Assembly (NCBI RefSeq): GCF_008802365.1
Contig: NZ_VZQZ01000002.1
Span: 336,363-400,362, forward strand
Direction: 5' to 3'
Origin: Oryzomonas japonica
GTDB taxonomy: Bacteria; Desulfobacterota; Desulfuromonadia; Geobacterales; Pseudopelobacteraceae
Length of the DNA stretch: 64,000 bases
Shown here: one piece after another, positions 42,209 through 52,128 of the stretch
How the letters are laid out: the number at the start of each line of letters is the position of its first letter
Position numbering within the stretch: the first letter of the stretch is position 1
Translations under genes and position numbers: made by a program
The notes under the pieces: generated by a model
Database searches by the model: none
The model's input: the letters and a program-made list of their open reading frames with translations, nothing else
What the model was told of the DNA's origin: nothing

Positions 42209-42391
42209 GGATCCTCGGGACTTTCTTCGCGCCGGTGTATTCCCCATTACATATCTACCATCCAATCGCCATGTTTTCAAGTGGGCGGCATAATATTGTA
42301 TCTCTGGCGGTATTCTGGTATCTTTTTTTTGACTGTAATCCCTGTGGTTATTGTCATGGGTGCCGGAAATCCTCTCTGGAGATGAACCGAT
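42209..42391. other. Divergent intergenic region before comEC
   Basis: No gene is supported. It should hold the promoters of the leftward regulator unit and rightward comEC. A hydrophobic rightward reading frame at 42113-42385 has no ribosome site. Confidence 0.4.
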
Positions 42392-44833
42392 GTGTTACCG
42401 CTCACATTCAGTGCCCCCTCCATGCTTCGGCGCCATCCGCTACTGATACCCTTCTGGGCGATGGCTGTCGGCCTCTGTCTGGCGGATAGACGTGCCATTG
42501 CCGTGCCGTTTAGCCTCCTGGCCGCTGTTTTCTGCTGTTTGCTGCTCAGTTGTCTGATAAAAACACCCATTGTATATCTCCTCTGCACTACAGCCTTTTT
42601 CTTTGCCTTGGGACTCCATTCCCTGGGGCCTTACACAAATCCTGCCATCCCGGCAAGCGATATACGCAACTTTGCCGCACGCACCCCGGCCATTGTGGAG
42701 GGGGTGATAGATTCACGTCCAACGACCACCTCCCGTGGAAGCAGTTTTGTGCTGCGGGCAGAAGGGGTTTTCAAGGAAGGGGGCACTGTCCCCGCCTGTG
42801 GCAGATTGATGATTTCTCTCGATGGGGGTGACGTCACCTTGGCACGGGGCGACCGGGTCCGGTGCGCCGCGCGAATCGCACTACCGCATAGGCTTGGACT
42901 TCCGGGGGAATTCGACTATGCGCGTTACCTGGCCTATCAGGAAGTGTCGGCCACGGGGCGGGTCGCGACACCGGACGGGATCATCCTGATTCGCGCCGCC
43001 GCCGAAGATTCGCTCTTGCGGCGTATGGATCTCATCGCGCGCCGTCTCGGCGATTTCATCAGGATTGCGGTCCCGGACCGGGAGCGGTCATCGGTTCTCA
43101 TAGCCCTCCTGATCGGCGACCAGAAAGGTATCCCCGACGACCTTAACGACGCCTACACGAGGGCTGGCGTAAACCACATACTCTCCATTTCAGGTTTTCA
43201 TGTGGGCATCATTGCCTGGTTCATGGTCATGGCAACCCTGTTCCTGGCGACCCGTTCCGAATTCCTGGCACTCCAGCTCGACCTGCGTCGTACGGCGCTG
43301 CTGATCGCGTTGCCGGTCATGCTGGTCTATCTTTTCCTGTCCGGCGCGGCACCTGCAACCTCCCGCTCGGTCATTATGTTGGCAGCCTTTGTCCTGGCGC
43401 TCCATGCCGAGCGAGAAACCGATCCGCTCAATGCCTTGCTGCTGGCAGCCTTTCTCCTGGTCGTCCTTATCCCCCCCTGTCTGTTCGATCTTTCCTTCCA
43501 GCTCTCTTTCCTGGCCCTGTGGGGCATCGTCATCGCTGTCCCGCCGGTCATGGAACGCCTCAGAGGAGTGACGAGGGGTTGGCAGCGTAACCTCGTGCAG
43601 TTTGTCGTCGTATCCTGCGCTGCGTCGTGCGCCACCATGGTCCCGGTTTTGTTCTATTTCGACCAAGCCTCGCTCAACGGCATTGTCTCAAATTTTCTGA
43701 TTGTGCCGATCCTTGGCTATGGAGCGGTGCTGACCGGCTCCAGCGCCCTGCCGTTCGTCTATCTCTTTCCGCCCGCGGCCCGGGTGCTGTTATGGTGTGC
43801 GGCACAACTCACGGCGCTCTCCAACTGGCTGGTGGCTTTGTTCGCACGGCTTCCGCTCTTTTCCTTTCACGGCATTACCCGTCTGGACATGGCATGTTTT
43901 ATCTGCTTCATGGTGTTGGTCACCTTCCTGCACCGCTCCCGAAGGACGTTCGCACTCTGTGCCTTGCCGCCCCTGGTGGCGGTTGCGGCGCACCTGAACA
44001 CCCCTGCCGCGGCTGACGGACGTCTGCACATCACCATGCTCAGCGTGGGGCAGGGGGAGTCGCTACTAATCCGTTCTCCCAACGGCGAAACCATGTTGGT
44101 GGATGGGGGAGGGTATCTGCATGACAACGGCCGTGACTTTGGCCGCCAGACCCTGGGGCCGGCTCTGTGGAAGCTCGGCGTGCGCAGAATCGACCGTTTG
44201 GTGTTGACCCACAGTCACCCCGACCATATAGGCGGCATGCCGTTCATTGTCCGCACCTTCCCGGTGCGTGAATTCTGGGAACCGGTTCAGGGTGGTGTTG
44301 GCGACCAGTATGAGCAGTTGCAGGCAATTCTGGCCGAGCGGCGCGTTCCGAGCCGGCGTCTGGCCGCCGGCGATGCATTCGTCTTTGGCGACGGTATCGA
44401 ACTGACGGTGCTCTCTCCACCGCGCGGCGCTCTTCCCCGGCGGCCGTCCGATGACGAGATGGGAATGAACGATGAGTCGTTGGTTTTTCGACTCCGTTTT
44501 CGCTCGTTCAGCATGCTTTTCACCGGCGATGCCGGTTTCCCAGCCGAGGAGCGAATGCTGGCGGACAAGGGCAATTTTGCCTCCACCGTACTCAAAGTGG
44601 GACATCATGGCAGCCGCTACTCCACGTCGGAGATACTGCTCGACAAGGTCTCGCCATCCGTGGCCCTGATCTCGGCCGGCCGAGGCAACAGTTTCGGGCT
44701 TCCGGCCCGGCAGACTTTGGATCGCTTGGGGCGGCGCGGCATTCATGCCTGGCGCACGGACCGTGACGGCACCATAGAATTGACCAGCGACGGCGAGGGG
44801 TGGAGTGTAAAAGCCCCCTATGGCACGGAGTAA
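42392..44833 (+). CDS. comEC: DNA internalization competence protein ComEC/Rec2
   Basis: An 813-residue inner-membrane channel protein for uptake of single-stranded DNA. Layout: N-terminal TMs and a DUF4131 OB-like domain (about 30-190), the Competence domain of many TMs (about 215-500, beginning ALLIGDQKGIPDDLNDAYTR and HILSISGFHVGII), and a C-terminal MBL-fold domain (about 545-800) with LTHSHPDHIGGMPF and LKVGHHGSRYST. The start is GTG at 42392, with GGAG about ten bases upstream; the ATG at 42422 has no site. No other competence genes are adjacent. Confidence 0.93.
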   Translation: MLPLTFSAPSMLRRHPLLIPFWAMAVGLCLADRRAIAVPFSLLAAVFCCLLLSCLIKTPIVYLLCTTAFFFALGLHSLGPYTNPAIPASDIRNFAARTPAIVEGVIDSRPTTTSRGSSFVLRAEGVFKEGGTVPACGRLMISLDGGDVTLARGDRVRCAARIALPHRLGLPGEFDYARYLAYQEVSATGRVATPDGIILIRAAAEDSLLRRMDLIARRLGDFIRIAVPDRERSSVLIALLIGDQKGIPDDLNDAYTRAGVNHILSISGFHVGIIAWFMVMATLFLATRSEFLALQLDLRRTALLIALPVMLVYLFLSGAAPATSRSVIMLAAFVLALHAERETDPLNALLLAAFLLVVLIPPCLFDLSFQLSFLALWGIVIAVPPVMERLRGVTRGWQRNLVQFVVVSCAASCATMVPVLFYFDQASLNGIVSNFLIVPILGYGAVLTGSSALPFVYLFPPAARVLLWCAAQLTALSNWLVALFARLPLFSFHGITRLDMACFICFMVLVTFLHRSRRTFALCALPPLVAVAAHLNTPAAADGRLHITMLSVGQGESLLIRSPNGETMLVDGGGYLHDNGRDFGRQTLGPALWKLGVRRIDRLVLTHSHPDHIGGMPFIVRTFPVREFWEPVQGGVGDQYEQLQAILAERRVPSRRLAAGDAFVFGDGIELTVLSPPRGALPRRPSDDEMGMNDESLVFRLRFRSFSMLFTGDAGFPAEERMLADKGNFASTVLKVGHHGSRYSTSEILLDKVSPSVALISAGRGNSFGLPARQTLDRLGRRGIHAWRTDRDGTIELTSDGEGWSVKAPYGTE

Positions 44834-44858
44834 TTGTGCAACAACAAGATAAAGCAAT

Positions 44859-44888
44859 TTGACATGGCTTGCGTAAATGCGGTAAAGA
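44859..44888 (+). promoter_or_regulatory. Promoter of the GGDEF response regulator
   Basis: A perfect TTGACA (44859-44864) with an 18-base spacer to TAAAGA (44883-44888), 38 bases before the ATG. Confidence 0.45.
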
Positions 44889-44926
44889 GATACTAACAGC
44901 ATTTTACGCATCCACGGGCCCACTTC

Positions 44927-46288
44927 ATGGAAAAAATCCTTGTTATAGAAGACGATCGTTTCTTTCGTGAGACCTTCTCCGACTTGTTGCAGAAGGAAGG
45001 GTATGACGTGGATTGCGCCGGCGGCGGCGGAGAAGGGCTCGAGATGCTTGCCGGGAAACGCTACGATCTGGTGATTACCGACCTGATCATGCCCGAGGTT
45101 GACGGCATGGAGGTACTGTCCCGCGTCAAGGGTTCCAACCCCGATATCGACGTTATCATGGTGACCGGCAACACCGACCTGGAATCAGCCATTTTTGCAC
45201 TGAAACACGGCGCACGGGATTATCTGCTCAAGCCGGTCAATCCTGACGAGTTCCGTCATTCCGTGGCTCTGTGCATACAGCAACGCAGGCTTTTGAACGA
45301 AAACGAAGAGCTCAAGAAGATGGTGAGCCTGTTTCAAGTCAGCCAGACCATCGCCAGTTGCCTTGAGCTGGAGCGGATTTACCATCTCATGGTCGAGGCG
45401 GTGGCGCGCGAGGTCGGCGTTGGCCGCTATCTTGGTTTTTTTCAGGCCGACAGTCAGCTTGAACTGAAAGAGGTACGTGGGCTTACCTCCGATAGCGCCG
45501 AGCATTACCGCAAGATTGTCCAGGCCGCGCTCCCCGAAAAATTGCCGACAAGCCATCAGATCGACATGCTTGCACTTCCTGGCGAGGCGGATAATGAGAT
45601 CGAGGAGGCCTGCCTGATATACGTCTGCAACCGGGGAATGCTCCACGGGGTGATCGTACTGTTCAATGAACCAGGACATCGTCTGCCCGATATCCAGCGT
45701 GAGCGGAAAAACATCCTTTTTCTCCTGGAGCAGTCTTCACAGGCCTTCGAGAATGCCGAAACCTATTCCCGGGCCAAAGATATGCTCTTCATCGACGACC
45801 TGAGCGGTCTGTTCAACCACCGCTACTTGGAGGTCGCCCTCAATCAGGAGTTGAAACGGGTCGAGCGCTACTCGTCGCATCTTGCCGTTCTGTTTCTTGA
45901 TATCGACTCCTTCAAGAGCGTCAACGACACCTATGGCCATCTGGTCGGAAGCCAGGTGCTGCGGGAAATGGGTGCCCTGGCGCAAAAAGCGGTGCGTGAG
46001 GTCGATGTGGTGATCCGTTACGGCGGCGACGAGTTCACGATCATCCTGGTAGAAACCGGATGCGATATTGCGCTCATGGTGGCCGAACGTATTCGGAAAC
46101 GGATCGAATCCCATGTATTCCTTGCGCCGGAAGGCTACAATATCCGCCTGACCTGTAGCATCGGTTACGCCTGTTGCCCCGATGATACCCTGTCCAAGTA
46201 TGAACTTCTGGAAATGGCCGACAAGGCCATGTACTCCAGCAAGTCCAGCGGCAAGAACTGCGTCAGCCATTTTTCATTCACTTCCTGA
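44927..46288 (+). CDS. Response regulator with GGDEF domain (diguanylate cyclase)
   Basis: A 453-residue protein: receiver domain (about 1-120) with Asp in LVITDLIMPEVDG, a GAF-like middle region (about 140-280, LFQVSQTIASCLELERIYHL at its start), and a C-terminal GGDEF domain with VIRYGGDEFTIILVE near 365. The active-site GGDEF is intact, so it should make c-di-GMP from GTP. No RxxD inhibitory site is evident just before GGDEF (VREVDVVIR has R-EV-D, which does fit RxxD about five residues before). It may form a signalling counterpart to the HD-GYP regulators nearby. A promoter precedes it; hisS follows after 43 bases. Confidence 0.93.
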   Translation: MEKILVIEDDRFFRETFSDLLQKEGYDVDCAGGGGEGLEMLAGKRYDLVITDLIMPEVDGMEVLSRVKGSNPDIDVIMVTGNTDLESAIFALKHGARDYLLKPVNPDEFRHSVALCIQQRRLLNENEELKKMVSLFQVSQTIASCLELERIYHLMVEAVAREVGVGRYLGFFQADSQLELKEVRGLTSDSAEHYRKIVQAALPEKLPTSHQIDMLALPGEADNEIEEACLIYVCNRGMLHGVIVLFNEPGHRLPDIQRERKNILFLLEQSSQAFENAETYSRAKDMLFIDDLSGLFNHRYLEVALNQELKRVERYSSHLAVLFLDIDSFKSVNDTYGHLVGSQVLREMGALAQKAVREVDVVIRYGGDEFTIILVETGCDIALMVAERIRKRIESHVFLAPEGYNIRLTCSIGYACCPDDTLSKYELLEMADKAMYSSKSSGKNCVSHFSFTS

Positions 46289-46331
46289 ACCATTTTCATC
46301 ATACGTTTATCTTACTAAACCGAGGATACCC

Positions 46332-47576
46332 ATGTCCATTACGGCAATCAAAGGATTTAACGACATCCTTCCGACAGAATCGGAGCGATGGCAGTATATA
46401 GAACAGGCCGCGCGCCGCGTTTTCGAACTGAACGGTTTTTCCGAAATACGCGTGCCGATCATGGAAAAGACCGAGCTGTTCTGCCGCTCCATCGGCGACG
46501 CCACGGACATCGTCGAAAAGGAGATGTATACCTTTACCGACAAGGGGGATAACAGCATTACCTTGCGCCCCGAGGGTACGGCCAGCGTCATGCGGGCCTT
46601 TATCGAGCACAAGCTCTATGCCCAGGACCCCGTGGCCAAGCTGTACTATTTGGGCCCCATGTTCCGTTACGAACGCCCGCAAAAAGGGCGCTACCGCCAA
46701 TTCCACCAGATCGGCGCCGAGATCACCGGTGTCAACGCTCCCCTGGCCGATGCCCAGGTGCTGAACATGCTGGTTCAATTCTTCCGGGAGATCGGCCTTG
46801 ACGAACCATCCCTGCAGATAAACTCCCTGGGGTGCCCCGAATGCCGGCCCGCTTACCGTGCCGCACTGGTGGCATTCCTTGAGGAACGCCTTGACCGTCT
46901 CTGCGAGGATTGCAAACGGCGCTTCACCACCAACCCCCTGCGCACCCTGGACTGTAAGGTGCCGGGGTGCGTCGAGGCCACAGCCGGCGCGCCGTCCATG
47001 CTGGATCATCTCTGCGGCGATTGCTCCGACCACTTCGCCAGCGTCAAACGCTACCTGGACTCCACCGCCACCCCCTACAACATCAACCCCCGCATGGTGC
47101 GCGGCCTGGATTACTATACCCGCACCACCTTCGAACTGGTGACCAGCCTGTTGGGGTCCCAATCGGCCGTGGCCGCGGGCGGGCGCTACGATGGCCTGAT
47201 CTCCCAATTGGGCGGACCGGCCATCCCCGGCATCGGCTTTGCCATAGGATTCGAACGTGTGGCCCTGCTCCTGGGAGATAAGGATTTTTCCCGCCAGCCG
47301 GACCTGTTTATTGCCACCATGGGGGCAGGGGAGCGTGATTTTGCCTTCCGGCTGATGCATGAACTGCTGCGGTCGGGGGTGCGGGTCGAGATGGATTACG
47401 AAGGCAAGAGCCTGAAGAGCCAGATGCGACGCGCCGATAAGTTGGGTGCGCGTTACAGCGTGGTTATCGGCGAGAACGAGGTTACTTCAGGCAAGGCATT
47501 ATTTAAGCGGATGGAGGATGGGGAGCAGATAGAGGTCCCTCTGAAATGCGCTGATATCGTGAATATGGCGGCATAA
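46332..47576 (+). CDS. hisS: Histidyl-tRNA synthetase
   Basis: A 414-residue class II synthetase. Motif 2 is in MFRYERPQKGRYRQFHQ, the HisA histidine-specific loop in MVRGLDYYTRTTFE, and motif 3 in GIGFAIGFERVALLL; a C-terminal anticodon-binding domain (about 325-414) follows. The ATG at 46332 (MSITAIKGFNDILP) has GAGG six bases upstream; the frame stays open far upstream through the GGDEF gene but that part is not protein-like. A strong bidirectional terminator follows at once. Confidence 0.97.
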   Translation: MSITAIKGFNDILPTESERWQYIEQAARRVFELNGFSEIRVPIMEKTELFCRSIGDATDIVEKEMYTFTDKGDNSITLRPEGTASVMRAFIEHKLYAQDPVAKLYYLGPMFRYERPQKGRYRQFHQIGAEITGVNAPLADAQVLNMLVQFFREIGLDEPSLQINSLGCPECRPAYRAALVAFLEERLDRLCEDCKRRFTTNPLRTLDCKVPGCVEATAGAPSMLDHLCGDCSDHFASVKRYLDSTATPYNINPRMVRGLDYYTRTTFELVTSLLGSQSAVAAGGRYDGLISQLGGPAIPGIGFAIGFERVALLLGDKDFSRQPDLFIATMGAGERDFAFRLMHELLRSGVRVEMDYEGKSLKSQMRRADKLGARYSVVIGENEVTSGKALFKRMEDGEQIEVPLKCADIVNMAA

Positions 47577-47579
47577 CGA

Positions 47580-47606
47580 AACGGCGGGGTGACCCGCCGT
47601 TTTTAT
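47580..47606. terminator. Bidirectional terminator after hisS
   Basis: AACGGCGGG-GTGA-CCCGCCGTT followed by TTTATTT. It separates hisS from the convergent nadB operon. Confidence 0.92.
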
Positions 47607-47612
47607 TTCCGA

Positions 47613-47822
47613 TTAATCGTCCTTCTTGATCCGCACCACCTGGCTTACCCCCGGCATGGCCTCGATTTCGTGGTCGTTCAGGGTATCCGTATCGCCGATG
47701 ACGCCGATGATCGTCCGGTTGGCCCCGGTTGATTGATGAATATCGAAATCGCGGGTGATAAGATATTCCTTTATCTGATCAAGAGTCTCATCTGGTGCAT
47801 GCTTTTTCATTATAATAAGCAT
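47613..47822 (-). CDS. Stand-alone ferredoxin-like regulatory domain of DAHP synthase
   Basis: A 69-residue protein starting MLIIMKKHAPDETLDQI and containing NRTIIGVIGDTDTL and MPGVSQVVRIKK. This is the N-terminal ferredoxin-like (FDL) domain of the type I-beta DAHP synthases of the Thermotoga type, which begins the same way and ends in a V-x-V-K stretch, but the catalytic TIM barrel is missing: the frame stops just where the barrel should begin and hisS lies beyond. AAAGGAG lies ten bases before the ATG at 47822. It follows the chorismate mutase gene, so it could be a separate allosteric subunit of aromatic amino acid synthesis. Confidence 0.82.
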   Translation of the reverse strand: MLIIMKKHAPDETLDQIKEYLITRDFDIHQSTGANRTIIGVIGDTDTLNDHEIEAMPGVSQVVRIKKDD

Positions 47823-47898
47823 TTTAAGCCCACTCCTTTCATCTACCACTTTAAAAAACAACGCTGTTTCCGCACAGCTTGCATCTGCGACGAAGCGG

Positions 47899-48180
47899 TT
47901 ATGCCTTCTCTTCCGCATGCGACATGATGCGTTCCAGCCGACGCGATTCATCCACAACCCTCTCGAAAAGCCTCACAATTGCCCCATCGTCAAGGGGGCC
48001 GGGGTTTTCGTCCTTCATGCGGGCGAAGATGCGTTTTTCGCGACTCGGATCAAAGACCGGCAGACTCAGTCCCTTCTTGAGGTGGCCGATCTCCAGGGCG
48101 AGGCGGGCACGCTCGTTGAAGATGCGTAGCAATACATCGTCCAACAGGTCTATCCTTGTTCGGATTTCATTGATATCCAA
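47899..48180 (-). CDS. Chorismate mutase (AroQ class)
   Basis: A 93-residue all-helical chorismate mutase, which converts chorismate to prephenate. The N-terminal helix MDINEIRTRIDLLDDVLLRI with its Arg and the segment FNERARLALEIGHLKK with the catalytic Arg and Lys, then DPSREKRIFARM, match the AroQ monofunctional type. It lies 51 bases after nadB and 76 bases before the DAHP-synthase FDL-domain gene. Proximity to the latter suggests a joint role in Phe/Tyr synthesis. Confidence 0.9.
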   Translation of the reverse strand: MDINEIRTRIDLLDDVLLRIFNERARLALEIGHLKKGLSLPVFDPSREKRIFARMKDENPGPLDDGAIVRLFERVVDESRRLERIMSHAEEKA

Positions 48181-48231
48181 TGGTTTCTCCTCAGTACTGA
48201 AGAATAAGAGGCATTTCGGTTCGGTAAAAAA

Positions 48232-49833
48232 TCAGAATTGTTTCTTGATGAACGAATCCTTTTTGCCATTGACATCGTCCCGCTCCGGATAGTCGATATT
48301 GTAATGCAGGCCGCGGGATTCCTTGCGCATCTGGGCACAGGTCACGATCAACTCGGCAACGGTCGCGATATTGCGCAACTCGATCAGGTCCGAAGTGACG
48401 ATGAAATTCCAGTAGTACTCCTCGATCTCGTCCTGGATCAGCTTGATGCGACGCATGGCACGTTCAAGGCGCTTATCGGAGCGGACGATCCCCACATAGT
48501 TCCACATGCTGCGCCGGATCTCATCCCAGTTCTGGGAGACCACAACCATCTCGTCGCTATTCGTGGCGGTGCCCGAGTCCCATCTCGGCAACTCAGGGTG
48601 ACCGTTGGACAGTTTCTTCACCGCCTGGATGGCATGGCGATAGGCCTTGCCGGCATAGACCGCCGCTTCCAACAGTGAATTGCTGGCCAGGCGGTTGGCC
48701 CCGTGCAGCCCGCTACAGGCGGCCTCTCCGATGGCATACAACCCGGGGATATCGGTCTGTGCGTCGGTGTTGACCGCCACGCCGCCGCACAGGTAGTGAG
48801 CCGCGGGCACCACCGGCAGCCATTCCTTGGTCATGTCGAGCCCGAATTCCATGCAGGTTTGGTAGATATTCGGGAAACGGCTGCGCACGAAATCCGCCGG
48901 CTCGCGGGTGATGTCCAGAAAGACGCAGTCGTCGCCGCTGACCTTCATCTCGTGGTCGATGGCGCGAGCTACAATGTCCCGGGGCGCCAGGTCCTTGAGC
49001 TTATGGTATTTCTCCATAAAGGCCGTGCCGTCCCGGCGCCGCAGGATGGCCCCTTCGCCGCGCACCGCCTCGGAGATCAGAAACGACTTGGCCTGGGGAT
49101 GGAAGAGGGTGGTGGGGTGAAATTGCATGAACTCCATATTCGCGATGGTAGCGCCGGCCCGGTAGGCCATGGCCACGCCGTCGCCCGACGCCACGTCGGG
49201 GTTGCAGGTGTAAAGGTAGACCTTGCCGGCTCCGCCGCTGGCCAGCAGGGTGATTTTGGATGAAAAGGTCTTTACCTCGCCGGCGGTAATATCCAGGGCA
49301 TAGGCCCCCAGACAGCGGTTCTGTTCCACGGGGCGGCGTTCGACCTTGGATTGGGTGATCAGGTCGATGGCGATGTGATTTTCGTACACTCTGACATTGG
49401 GGTGCTGGCGGACCGCCTCCACCAGGGCCCGCTCTATTTCGCGGCCGGTGATATCCTCCGCGTGCAGGATGCGGCGGGCGCTGTGGCCGCCTTCGCGGGT
49501 CAGGTCGTAGGCTTGGCTACCGCTGCCGGTAGTGAATTTGACGCCCCATTCGATCAGGTTGCGGATGGTCTGGGGGCCTTCCTCGACCACCATACGCACC
49601 ACATCCTCATGGCAGATGCCGGCCCCCGCCACCAAGGTATCATTCACATGGGCGTCAAAGGAGTCCTCGGTGGAAAAAACCGAGGCAATACCTCCTTGGG
49701 CATACTTTGTGGCAGATTCGGAAATATCACGTTTGGTTACAAGGACGACGCTGCCATGGTCGGCAGCCTGGAGGGCAAAAGAGAGTCCGGCAATACCGCT
49801 GCCGATGACGAGAAAATCACTTTCGATAAGCAT
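48232..49833 (-). CDS. nadB: L-aspartate oxidase
   Basis: A 533-residue flavoprotein that oxidises aspartate to iminoaspartate for NAD synthesis. The FAD motif GSGIAGLSFALQAADHGSVV is at the N-terminus; TKYAQGGIASVFSTEDSFD, the active-site EGGHSARRILHAEDITGRE, GAGKVYLYTCNPDVASGDG and LYAIGEAACSGLHGANRLAS identify NadB rather than succinate dehydrogenase. It has a good promoter upstream. Under anaerobic conditions fumarate would be the acceptor. It heads the unit with chorismate mutase and the FDL-domain gene. Confidence 0.96.
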   Translation of the reverse strand: MLIESDFLVIGSGIAGLSFALQAADHGSVVLVTKRDISESATKYAQGGIASVFSTEDSFDAHVNDTLVAGAGICHEDVVRMVVEEGPQTIRNLIEWGVKFTTGSGSQAYDLTREGGHSARRILHAEDITGREIERALVEAVRQHPNVRVYENHIAIDLITQSKVERRPVEQNRCLGAYALDITAGEVKTFSSKITLLASGGAGKVYLYTCNPDVASGDGVAMAYRAGATIANMEFMQFHPTTLFHPQAKSFLISEAVRGEGAILRRRDGTAFMEKYHKLKDLAPRDIVARAIDHEMKVSGDDCVFLDITREPADFVRSRFPNIYQTCMEFGLDMTKEWLPVVPAAHYLCGGVAVNTDAQTDIPGLYAIGEAACSGLHGANRLASNSLLEAAVYAGKAYRHAIQAVKKLSNGHPELPRWDSGTATNSDEMVVVSQNWDEIRRSMWNYVGIVRSDKRLERAMRRIKLIQDEIEEYYWNFIVTSDLIELRNIATVAELIVTCAQMRKESRGLHYNIDYPERDDVNGKKDSFIKKQF

Positions 49834-49874
49834 AACGCACTGTCCCTTCTTGTTTGTATACGCGAAATTTTTGA

Positions 49875-49903
49875 ATTATTCTCCTGTGGGGAAACTTTGT
49901 CAA
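49875..49903 (-). promoter_or_regulatory. Promoter of the nadB operon
   Basis: On the reverse strand TTGACA (49903-49898), a 17-base spacer and AATAAT (49880-49875), 42 bases before the nadB start. Confidence 0.65.
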
Positions 49904-49940
49904 GCGGAGAGGGACCGAACAATAAAAATGGGTGCAACGA

Positions 49941-49976
49941 ACAAAGCCGTACCTGGGTGAGCAGGTACGGCTTTGT
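49941..49976. terminator. Bidirectional terminator
   Basis: A perfect 15-bp stem, ACAAAGCCGTACCTG / CAGGTACGGCTTTGT, with a 6-base loop. It closes the leftward chemotaxis-hemerythrin gene. Confidence 0.9.
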
Positions 49977-50008
49977 TCCCGTGTCGGTAACTCTTCAACG
50001 CCGATCTT

Positions 50009-52042
50009 TTATTTGAGCCCTTTCTTGTTCAACTGGGGGCCGTAACGCTTGTCGAGTCCCTGGATATGGTTGACCAGCCAGCTTTTCAGAAAACTCATGA
50101 CCTCCTGGCTCAGGGCTGTACCGGCCCGGTACTTGTTTTGAATATCTGCGACCTGTTGCACCAGGGCTTCATGGGCGCGTTTTTGCTCATCGTAACCAGC
50201 GTATCCCGCGTCCTGCATCAGGCGCTCCTCGTGGGAAAAATGGGTTTTGGTGTAGGCGACCAGTTCATCCAGAATGGTGCCGATGGCATCCTGGCCCCGG
50301 CCGGAGCGCATGGCGCCATACAGGTTGTTGATGATTTCGATCAGACGTTGGTGCTCCTTGTCCATGGCGGGGACGCTGACGCTGTAGCTGGCGCTCCAGT
50401 TGATCAACTTGTCGTTTGCGGCAAGTTTGAACTGCCCCACCAGCCGTTGCAGTTCGTCCGAAAGCCGGGAAAGCTGGTGCGCGGTGGTGGAAGTGTTGCG
50501 GGCGCCTTCCACCGTATTTTGGGCTACATTGGTGATCTGGTGGATATTGGTGCTGATTTCGCCGGTAGTGGCGGTCTGCTCTTCTGCGGCCGTTGCGATC
50601 TGTTGCACCTGTAGATTGACCGCATTGATCTCATCCTGGATCTTCCGCAACGCCTCGCCCGAACGGGCCGCCTCTTCGGTTCCCTGCTCGACTTCGGCAA
50701 CACCCTCTTCCATCGCAGACACGGCGCTCTTGGTCTCCTGCTGGATGGCCTTGATCATTTGCCCTATCTCCCGGGTGGCCTTGGTCGTCCGTTCCGCCAA
50801 GGCGCGCACTTCATCGGCCACAACGGCGAACCCGCGTCCCTGTTCCCCTGCCCGGGCGGCCTCGATGGCTGCGTTGAGCGCCAGAAGGTTGGTTTGATCG
50901 GCAATATCCTCGATGGTGCCGACAATCGCACCTATCTCGTCGGAACGTTTTCCCAGGGCTTCAACGGTTGTGGCCGAAGACTGGACACGCTCGGCGATGC
51001 GGTGCATGACGGAGATCGAATTTTCCACCACGCCGGCGCCGTGGTCGGCAGCCTTATTGGCACGCTGGGCGCTTTCCGCCGCAAGTTGGCAGTTCTGGGC
51101 AATGTCTCCCGATGTTGCCGACATCTCCTCGCTTGCGGTTGCAACGCCTATGGACTGAGCGGCAACCTCTTCCGCACCAGAGGCCATCTTTTCCGCATCG
51201 GATTGCATCTCCGACGAGGAGTTCGAAATCTGGGTCGACGAATCGGCCAGGGTGCCGATCATCTCCCGCAGGCTATTGACCATCTTCTCGAAAGAACGCG
51301 CCAGTTGGCCGACCTCGTCCTCGGAATCGATCCGGACCTGGACACCCAGGTCCCCCGTGGCGACAAGCTCGGCATCGGACGCCAGGCGACGCAGCGGTGA
51401 GCAGATCACCCTGACGGTGACCAAAGCGAGTACGACGCCGACGATCAGCCCGAACATGACGAGCATGATGATCAAGGTGCGCGTCATGGAAGCCACCTGA
51501 TGCACCTGCTTGACGCCGTTATCGGCTTTCTTCTGGTTGTAAACCTGCTGATCGCCCAGGATCTTATTTGCCTGATCGTACAGCTTCTTTCCCTCGCCAC
51601 GGGTCTGCTTCTGCGCTTCCTCAAGGTTACCGGCCCTGATCAGGTCCAGCGCCTTATTGGCGGAAGCCGCATATGCCTGCCACACCGAGTCGAAGGTGGC
51701 AATCTGTTTCTTTTCCTCATCTGTCAGGTTAAGCTTGACATAGCTTTCCCGTGCCGTTTTCAACTCGTCCTGCATCTTGACCATGCGGTCGCTGTAACGT
51801 TTGAAGTCCTCTTCCGTATTCGGCAGGTAAAACTGCAACTCGGAGCGCCGGTAGGTGTCCACGGTGTTCCGCATCTTTGCCAGCTGCGACACGCTGGGCA
51901 TGAGATTCTGCCCCATGTCGTCGGCCACCCCGGTTACGCTGGAAAGTCTTGCAATGGACAGGGTGCCGACCAGGATCATTAAGATCAGGATCGTGGCGAC
52001 CGTTCCGAGGATCTTGGTGCCGACACTGACATTTTTGAACAT
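50009..52042 (-). CDS. Methyl-accepting chemotaxis protein with C-terminal bacteriohemerythrin domain
   Basis: A 677-residue receptor. TM1 (about 10-31), a periplasmic four-helix bundle (about 32-188), TM2 (about 190-213), HAMP (about 213-266) and the signalling domain with [20 protein letters not shown] near 386. From about residue 548 comes a hemerythrin domain: [37 protein letters not shown] and [10 protein letters not shown], giving the di-iron histidines and carboxylates. The oxygen-binding domain at the cytoplasmic end suggests O2 or redox sensing for aerotaxis, as known for DcrH-like receptors. The ATG is at 52042; clpB lies upstream. Confidence 0.95.
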   Translation of the reverse strand: MFKNVSVGTKILGTVATILILMILVGTLSIARLSSVTGVADDMGQNLMPSVSQLAKMRNTVDTYRRSELQFYLPNTEEDFKRYSDRMVKMQDELKTARESYVKLNLTDEEKKQIATFDSVWQAYAASANKALDLIRAGNLEEAQKQTRGEGKKLYDQANKILGDQQVYNQKKADNGVKQVHQVASMTRTLIIMLVMFGLIVGVVLALVTVRVICSPLRRLASDAELVATGDLGVQVRIDSEDEVGQLARSFEKMVNSLREMIGTLADSSTQISNSSSEMQSDAEKMASGAEEVAAQSIGVATASEEMSATSGDIAQNCQLAAESAQRANKAADHGAGVVENSISVMHRIAERVQSSATTVEALGKRSDEIGAIVGTIEDIADQTNLLALNAAIEAARAGEQGRGFAVVADEVRALAERTTKATREIGQMIKAIQQETKSAVSAMEEGVAEVEQGTEEAARSGEALRKIQDEINAVNLQVQQIATAAEEQTATTGEISTNIHQITNVAQNTVEGARNTSTTAHQLSRLSDELQRLVGQFKLAANDKLINWSASYSVSVPAMDKEHQRLIEIINNLYGAMRSGRGQDAIGTILDELVAYTKTHFSHEERLMQDAGYAGYDEQKRAHEALVQQVADIQNKYRAGTALSQEVMSFLKSWLVNHIQGLDKRYGPQLNKKGLK

Positions 52043-52128
52043 AGGTGCAGTTCCTCCCGGTGGCTCAAGTAAAAAACGATTCGACGGATTGTATAACCTT
52101 TTTTAAAAATATCAAATCAAATCGGGAT

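Noticed and set aside
42113-42385. Rightward hydrophobic frame of 90 codons before comEC
   Set aside because: No ribosome site, ends just before comEC, and the region is better explained as divergent promoter space.
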